Shown piece after piece: positions 59,699-64,000 of a stretch of DNA of 64,000 nt (its first letter is position 1; every line of letters begins with the position of its first letter). Source of the stretch: JANXMY01 sp964251675 (GTDB lineage Bacteria; Armatimonadota; Armatimonadia; Armatimonadales; Capsulimonadaceae); NCBI GenBank assembly GCA_964251675.1, contig CAXUKS010000014.1:24414-88413 (forward strand), in the 5' to 3' direction. The notes beneath the pieces are model-generated. The model was not told where the DNA came from. It saw nothing but the letters and a program-made list of their open reading frames with translations, and did no database searches. The position numbers and the translations under genes were made by a program.

Positions 59699-61714
59699 CT
59701 AGCCAGGGCCAGGATCAGGAGTCGTAGGAGTAGGCGTTGATTCGTAAGTCGGTATTGGAGTACCTATCGGAAGAGGAGTTGCATACGTAATGTAGCCACC
59801 TGCTATCTCATCTTCAACATCTCTGTGCAGTTTTTCGTTGTTGTTAGAGTCGAACAGTTTATGTTCGCCCGCCTCTGTGTAGTGCCTCCATGTAAATGTG
59901 TGCCGATTGTATACATGAACAAAGAGCGGATAAGTGAACTGGTTTGGACCAACATAGACATTCACAGGAAAAGATGTCTGCACACCGGAGGTGTGGCTAA
60001 TTTCTCCCCCGAACGAGAAATTGACATTAAACAGTTTAGTCCACTTAGCCAAATCTATATCAGCCCCTCCTTGGCCCGAAAAGCCTTTAGAGGTTTCAGC
60101 AACAACTGATAGTGATGGAACTTGGTTGTCTTGGGGCTTGATCTCGCCAGGGAGATATAGAACACCATTTGGGTTACCCGCGACAGGAAAACTGCCCCAG
60201 TAAGGAGTTGGGGTGGCTTCCACTGAAACTGTGGCATCAGCCAATCCTTCGACCGCATCATGAATTGTCATTGAATATGTAGCTGCCGCAGTCGCGCCAT
60301 CCGCCGTGCCAACGCCAGCACCGGACAGCTTAAGTGCTGTTGCGGTATAAATAAGAGGCTGGGTTGTTGGCCCCGTAATGCTACCAACCCAGCCAGATGA
60401 AAGATCGAATTCCAAGTTCCCATAGGGCATGGTCCAGTAGCCCGTCATTTCGTCATCATCGGAGTGATTTGGTGTCCAGGACCAAGCGTCGAGCCAAGGT
60501 ATTTGATCCGGTAAACTGAACGGGTCATTGTCCTTCATAAACCAGTCTCCTGTAAAAGTTGGATGGAAAGTATGCTTGATAATATGCGGATCAACCTGCC
60601 GTTGACCAAAAATCGATGTGCTGATATTATCATAAGAATACACAGTGTCCCCGTGGGTAACGCCTGCGGCGTCTACTGTTTCATAAACAGCCCCATCCCG
60701 GTGAATCGTCACCTCCCGGTCATCCGGCTGGACCCCGGCAGAGACGCCGCTGGCGGCGTGGGCGGAAGTCGGCCCGTTCGTCACCTGCCCCCCTTGCGGC
60801 GTACCATCGGGCAGCGTGCCGTAGGGCACATCGTTGTTTGCCGTGTAGTGCAGCGCCGCGTCCAGAGACACCGTCGCAATCTGTGTCACCGGGTTCACCG
60901 CCGCACGCACCAGATGATAGCCGGTCACCACAGGAACCCCCGAAGACCCCACCAGAGTGCCGTCCCCAGTCCGACCCGCACTCGCCGAAGCCGTCTCCCC
61001 AAACGGCAGACCGTCGCTGACCGTCGCATACGCCCACAGGCCGTTGTTGTGGACGGATGTACCAGCATTAATCGATGCCTCCGCCGTCAAGTTCGTTCGC
61101 AGCAGCAGGTTCAGGTGATCCGGCATCGGCGCGGGAGCGGTCGACGACGACGGATACCAGGTTACCTTGAAGTAAGAGGCCAAATGCCCCGCCGTCACAG
61201 CCACCGTGACCGAGCCGTTGACCGGACCGATGTGGGGCACGCCGTTGTTGTACAAGGTATACCACCAGCTCCCGTAGGAGCCGAAGCTGTTGCCCGCATC
61301 CACTTCATGGGCCGAATCGATGCCCGCATAGATGCCCAAACCAGTGTAAAGATGCGTTGGGTCGGGCTTGGGCGAGGCGTTGGGGGCGGTCATCTGGATG
61401 GGGTAAAGCGGATCCAGCCACTCGGCCTGGTAGCCATTGGGCCAGGCCGCCAGCCCGGCGCTTACCATCTCACCGGAGTAGGTGTGGGTGATGGTCAAGT
61501 TCTGCGTGCCGGTCATGGGGTAGAAGCCGTCGTAATCAGGGTACGGGTGGGGGTTGAGGGGAACCCCGCTGGCGTCGCAGGGAATGGCAGACAGATAGCC
61601 GCCGGGGAACTGTTCGCCGAGATACTGCGCCTGGGCGGGGCGGACCGTGAGCAGGCTAAGGGAGAGAACAAAAAGAAGGGATAGAACCAAAACTTGCAAG
61701 ACAGATGGCCTCAA
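59699..61714 (-). CDS. Secreted protein of unknown function, possibly frame-switched by a 19-bp repeat
   Basis: 671 aa from a TTG at 61714, but the better start is an ATG at 61805 with AAAGGAG at ideal distance and a perfect promoter further up; it is out of frame because of three 19-bp repeats (61715-61771). The signal peptide core VLVLSLLFVLSLSLLTVRPAQA leads a beta-rich chain without enzyme motifs, ending in a Pro/Thr tail. The 3' half (59699 to about 60690) is visibly lower in GC than the 5' half, as if two sources were joined. The TAG stop is the edge of a MITE-like element. Confidence 0.7.
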   Translation of the reverse strand: MRPSVLQVLVLSLLFVLSLSLLTVRPAQAQYLGEQFPGGYLSAIPCDASGVPLNPHPYPDYDGFYPMTGTQNLTITHTYSGEMVSAGLAAWPNGYQAEWLDPLYPIQMTAPNASPKPDPTHLYTGLGIYAGIDSAHEVDAGNSFGSYGSWWYTLYNNGVPHIGPVNGSVTVAVTAGHLASYFKVTWYPSSSTAPAPMPDHLNLLLRTNLTAEASINAGTSVHNNGLWAYATVSDGLPFGETASASAGRTGDGTLVGSSGVPVVTGYHLVRAAVNPVTQIATVSLDAALHYTANNDVPYGTLPDGTPQGGQVTNGPTSAHAASGVSAGVQPDDREVTIHRDGAVYETVDAAGVTHGDTVYSYDNISTSIFGQRQVDPHIIKHTFHPTFTGDWFMKDNDPFSLPDQIPWLDAWSWTPNHSDDDEMTGYWTMPYGNLEFDLSSGWVGSITGPTTQPLIYTATALKLSGAGVGTADGATAAATYSMTIHDAVEGLADATVSVEATPTPYWGSFPVAGNPNGVLYLPGEIKPQDNQVPSLSVVAETSKGFSGQGGADIDLAKWTKLFNVNFSFGGEISHTSGVQTSFPVNVYVGPNQFTYPLFVHVYNRHTFTWRHYTEAGEHKLFDSNNNEKLHRDVEDEIAGGYITYATPLPIGTPIPTYESTPTPTTPDPGPG

Positions 61715-61771
61715 GGACGCAGAGCGGGCTTGGGGACGCAGAGCGGGCTTGGGGACGCAGAGCGGGCTTGG
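61715..61771. repeat. Three perfect tandem copies of a 19-bp unit
   Basis: Unit ggacgcagagcgggcttgg at 61715, 61734 and 61753. It lies between the ATG at 61805 and the body of the secreted-protein gene. As 19 is 1 modulo 3, each copy gained or lost shifts the frame; two copies would bring the ATG into frame. Confidence 0.9.
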
Positions 61772-61866
61772 GCAGGGACAGAACTGAGGAACAAAATGAG
61801 AACATCGTAGGTCTCCTTTACAATCCGTGAACCGTCATGTATGCTGGCGTTTATCGCTATGAGAAC

Positions 61867-61895
61867 AGTATAAACCCGGCCAAAGATTTTGTCAA
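61867..61895 (-). promoter_or_regulatory. Consensus sigma-70 promoter for the secreted-protein gene
   Basis: Minus-strand TTGACA, exactly 17 bp, TATACT. It is followed by AAAGGAG at 61819-61813 and the ATG at 61805. Confidence 0.88.
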
Positions 61896-61922
61896 GGGAT
61901 TTTGTAAGAATTGTGCGAAAAT

Positions 61923-62813
61923 TTATTTCACACCCCGGTACTGCTCAAACGCCACGGCGAGGTACTCTAAAAAGTCGGCGTAGTTGACGGAAATAACACC
62001 TTGCGGGGGGACGATGCCGAGGCGCTTCATCAGGGGGACGGCGAGGCGCATGGCGACGGGCTGCTGCACCGCCGGGGGAAGCTGCCAGCGGCGGTCGATG
62101 CAGTGGCGGACGGCGCGGTATTCGGGCACGGTCATCTCGAAAACGTGCCGCCCGATGTCGGCCAGGGCGTAGGCGGCCAGATGCTCCGGCAGCACCCGCG
62201 CCGGGGGGGCGAGGGCTTCCAGAGTCGGCACGCGGGGGGCACGCTGCTTGACGACAAGTGTTCCGGCCACGAAGTCGCCGAGGCGCTGATACCGCTCGGA
62301 AAGCAGCAGGCAGGCCACGGGAATGAGCAGCACCAGGCCGCCGAAGGTGCTGTAGACCGGGTCTTTCCCGGCGGTTCCCACGCTAATCAGCACCAGCGCC
62401 GCGACGGGCATCCCGTCCATCAGGCGGATCAGGTTACGCAGAATGGCCGCGTAGGCGTTGATCGGGTAGCCGCCGTCGCGGATAACCCGCAGGCCCACCT
62501 GCCGCTTGCCGGGCGTCTGCCCGTTCCAGGCCGTCTCAAACCAGATAAAATACCCCCACCAGATGACAAAGCCTGCGATCAGCGCGAACGCCAATTCCGC
62601 CTGCGCGAAAAAGATCCCGAGTGTCTGCGACACAGCGCCGGTGCCGAGCGCAATCGCCCAGGCCGTAATCAGAACCACAATCCAGAGGGCCAGATAAATG
62701 GCAAGCTGAAAAAACGTATCCAGCAGGTTTGCCAGAAAGCGCGTGCCGACCCCGGCCAGCTCATACTCAATCTCGATGTTTTCCGGCGTGACGACTAAAA
62801 TCTCGCGTGACAT
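61923..62813 (-). CDS. RDD family membrane protein
   Basis: 296 aa from the ATG of MSREILVV (GGAGG 4 nt upstream). RDD domain at ~15-165 with the namesake residues in GVGTRFLANLLDTFFQ and RYQRLGDFVAGTLVV, four transmembrane segments, and GQTPGKRQVGLRV. The C-terminal ~120 residues are soluble and Arg/Pro-rich. RDD genes are commonly paired with SpoIIM-like (DUF95) genes, which here lie divergently 58 bp away. Transport role suspected, unproven. Confidence 0.87.
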   Translation of the reverse strand: MSREILVVTPENIEIEYELAGVGTRFLANLLDTFFQLAIYLALWIVVLITAWAIALGTGAVSQTLGIFFAQAELAFALIAGFVIWWGYFIWFETAWNGQTPGKRQVGLRVIRDGGYPINAYAAILRNLIRLMDGMPVAALVLISVGTAGKDPVYSTFGGLVLLIPVACLLLSERYQRLGDFVAGTLVVKQRAPRVPTLEALAPPARVLPEHLAAYALADIGRHVFEMTVPEYRAVRHCIDRRWQLPPAVQQPVAMRLAVPLMKRLGIVPPQGVISVNYADFLEYLAVAFEQYRGVK

Positions 62814-62830
62814 GAAGCCTCCGGGCGCGG

Positions 62831-62836
62831 TATACT
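62831..62836 (+). promoter_or_regulatory. -10 box upstream of the SpoIIM-like gene
   Basis: TATACT in the 58-bp divergent gap, 35 nt before the ATG; an AAGGGG ribosome site follows. The -35 region lies inside the RDD gene start. Confidence 0.4.
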
Positions 62837-62871
62837 GCAACGGGCGTACAAGAACACAAGGGGTCAAAAGT

Positions 62872-63846
62872 ATGGCGATTGATGAGCGGGCGTTTATCAA
62901 CAAAAAGCGGGCGGGCTGGGAGCGGCTGTCGGTGATTATCGAGCGGACCAAAAATGGCGGTCTGAAGAAGCTGCCGCGTGAGGACCTGCCCGCCCTCGGC
63001 TCCCTGTACCGCCGCGCCGCCGCCGACCTCGCCTATGCCCGCGCTCAGAAAGCCAATCCTAACCTTGTATTATACCTGAATGAGCTGGTCGGCAATGCCC
63101 ACGGCGTCATTTATGCCGAGGAATCTGGCGGATGGGGCCGCATCTGGGGCTTTCTGGCCTACGGCCTGCCGGAAACCCTGCGCCGCCGAATGCCCTTTGT
63201 GCTGGCCGCCGTGGCGCTGAACCTGATTGGGGCGCTGCTGGCGTATGCGCTGGTGCATCGGGACCCGGCGCTGGCGAGCGTGTACTTCCCCGGCGAGCTG
63301 CGCGATGTGATTGACTTCTGGAAAAACGGCGGGGCCGACAACGGCAATGTGCCGCTGGGCGACGGCGTGCTGTTTTCATCCAGCCTGATGACCCATAATA
63401 CCACGGTCGGCATCACGGCCTTTGCCACGGGCCTGACGCTGTTTGTACCGGTGGTGCTGATGTTCCAGAACGGGGCCATGATCGGGGCGCTGACGGCGCT
63501 GGTGCAGCCGGGCGGGCATCTGGCTTCCATGTGGGCTGGCCTGCTGCCGCACGGCATCTGCGAGCTGTCTGCGACCTTCATCTGCGGCGGCGCGGGCCTG
63601 TGCCTCGGCTGGGCCATCCTGTCGCCGGGCCGTCACTCGCGCAAAGAGGCCCTGCTCGCCAATGGCCGTGATGCCTGCAAGCTGATGATCGGCACGATCC
63701 CCCTGTGGATTATCGCCGGCATCTTAGAGGGCAACGTCTCGCACACCTCCCTGCCCCACTGGGCCAAGTTTGGCCTTGCGGGCATTCAGGCCGCTGCCCT
63801 GATAACGTACATCTACGGCAGCCGTCGCTCACTCCCAAGACAATAG
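62872..63846 (+). CDS. Stage II sporulation protein M-like (DUF95) membrane protein
   Basis: 324 aa from the ATG of MAIDERAF with AAGGGG 9 nt upstream. N-terminal helical domain (ERLSVIIERTKNGG, DLPALGSLYRRAAADLAYAR), then five to six membrane segments with the DUF95 marks: SSSLMTHNTTVGITAFATG and LPHGICELSATFICGGAGL. SpoIIM acts in peptidoglycan remodelling during engulfment in spore formers, but the family is widespread in non-sporulating bacteria next to RDD and MoxR/DUF58 genes. Followed by a strong terminator. Confidence 0.87.
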   Translation: MAIDERAFINKKRAGWERLSVIIERTKNGGLKKLPREDLPALGSLYRRAAADLAYARAQKANPNLVLYLNELVGNAHGVIYAEESGGWGRIWGFLAYGLPETLRRRMPFVLAAVALNLIGALLAYALVHRDPALASVYFPGELRDVIDFWKNGGADNGNVPLGDGVLFSSSLMTHNTTVGITAFATGLTLFVPVVLMFQNGAMIGALTALVQPGGHLASMWAGLLPHGICELSATFICGGAGLCLGWAILSPGRHSRKEALLANGRDACKLMIGTIPLWIIAGILEGNVSHTSLPHWAKFGLAGIQAAALITYIYGSRRSLPRQ

Positions 63847-63900
63847 CACTTTGGCTAACAGACGCTCTTGCGCTGTCATATAAATACGAGGTAAAGTAGA

Positions 63901-63929
63901 AAAGGCAGCCGGGAAGCGGCTGCCTTTCT
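63901..63929 (+). terminator. Rho-independent terminator of the SpoIIM-like gene
   Basis: 11-bp stem aaaggcagccg/cggctgccttt, loop ggaag, followed by ct; 54 nt after the stop. Confidence 0.85.
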
Positions 63930-64000
63930 AATCTGGACAGGAAGGATGACCTGTGCCCCAAAAACTGTACCACTGGCATGGTGAGTATTGACCCGAAAGG

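Noticed and set aside
63946..64000. Possible gene start at the right edge after GGAAGG
   Set aside because: The ATG frame closes after about a dozen codons; nothing can be supported.

Overview
The window looks like a chromosomal segment of a free-living, GC-rich bacterium, most probably of the Armatimonadota (inference). The grounds are: a pilB-pilT-pilC-pilD block following aroE; pseudopilins with the 'RAFTLIELLVV' leader common in Armatimonadota and Planctomycetota; oversized secreted beta-propeller proteins; a flagellin gene; and dense intergenic palindromic repeats. No rRNA, tRNA, CRISPR array, IS transposase or prophage gene was found.

Layout. (1) From 33,967 down to the left edge almost everything is on the minus strand. 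A housekeeping run comes first: alaS, a phosphatase-like membrane protein, ruvX, mltG, a YqeG-type HAD phosphatase and aroE. It leads into a type IV pilus / type II secretion-like locus: pilB, pilT, pilC, pilD, then four prepilin-like proteins (FimU/GspG-, PilV-, PilW- and PilX-like, three of them 650 to about 1015 residues) and two giant secreted propeller proteins (1431 aa and more than 2357 aa, the latter cut by the window edge). The order copies the proteobacterial fimU-pilV-pilW-pilX-pilY1 minor-pilin/tip-adhesin operon. The PilX-like gene has a one-base frameshift. (2) 34.0-36.9 kb is an accessory stretch of small, partly decayed antitoxin-like genes and unknowns. (3) 36.9-39.7 kb holds argS and a DUF1385 membrane protein. 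(4) 40.0-47.4 kb is mostly plus strand: flagellin behind a textbook sigma-28 promoter; a GT2 glycosyltransferase (minus strand) divergent from a CrtC-like hydratase coupled to a polysaccharide deacetylase; an MFS exporter; a ferritin-like DUF892 protein; and a Spy-like helical secreted protein. (5) 47.4-53.8 kb is the classic ileS-dksA-like-lspA-lgt-rluD group (minus). (6) 54.2-61.9 kb holds an AT-richer membrane protein, a Gfo/Idh/MocA oxidoreductase, a large glycoside hydrolase with an inserted carbohydrate-binding domain, a TPR lipoprotein-like protein and a secreted protein of unknown function. (7) The right end has a divergent RDD-family / SpoIIM-like pair.

The most interesting items are: the PilY1-like giant-propeller tip module; a 19-bp triple repeat placed between a perfect promoter/Shine-Dalgarno/ATG and the body of a secreted-protein gene, which would switch its frame on and off with copy number; a dense set of multi-palindrome elements that sit immediately 3' of stop codons, with two of them lying inside one reading frame; a short non-autonomous element with 15-bp inverted ends whose apparent 3-bp target duplication coincides with a stop codon; and a group of genes with a -10 box 6 to 9 bases from the start codon, suggesting leaderless mRNAs.
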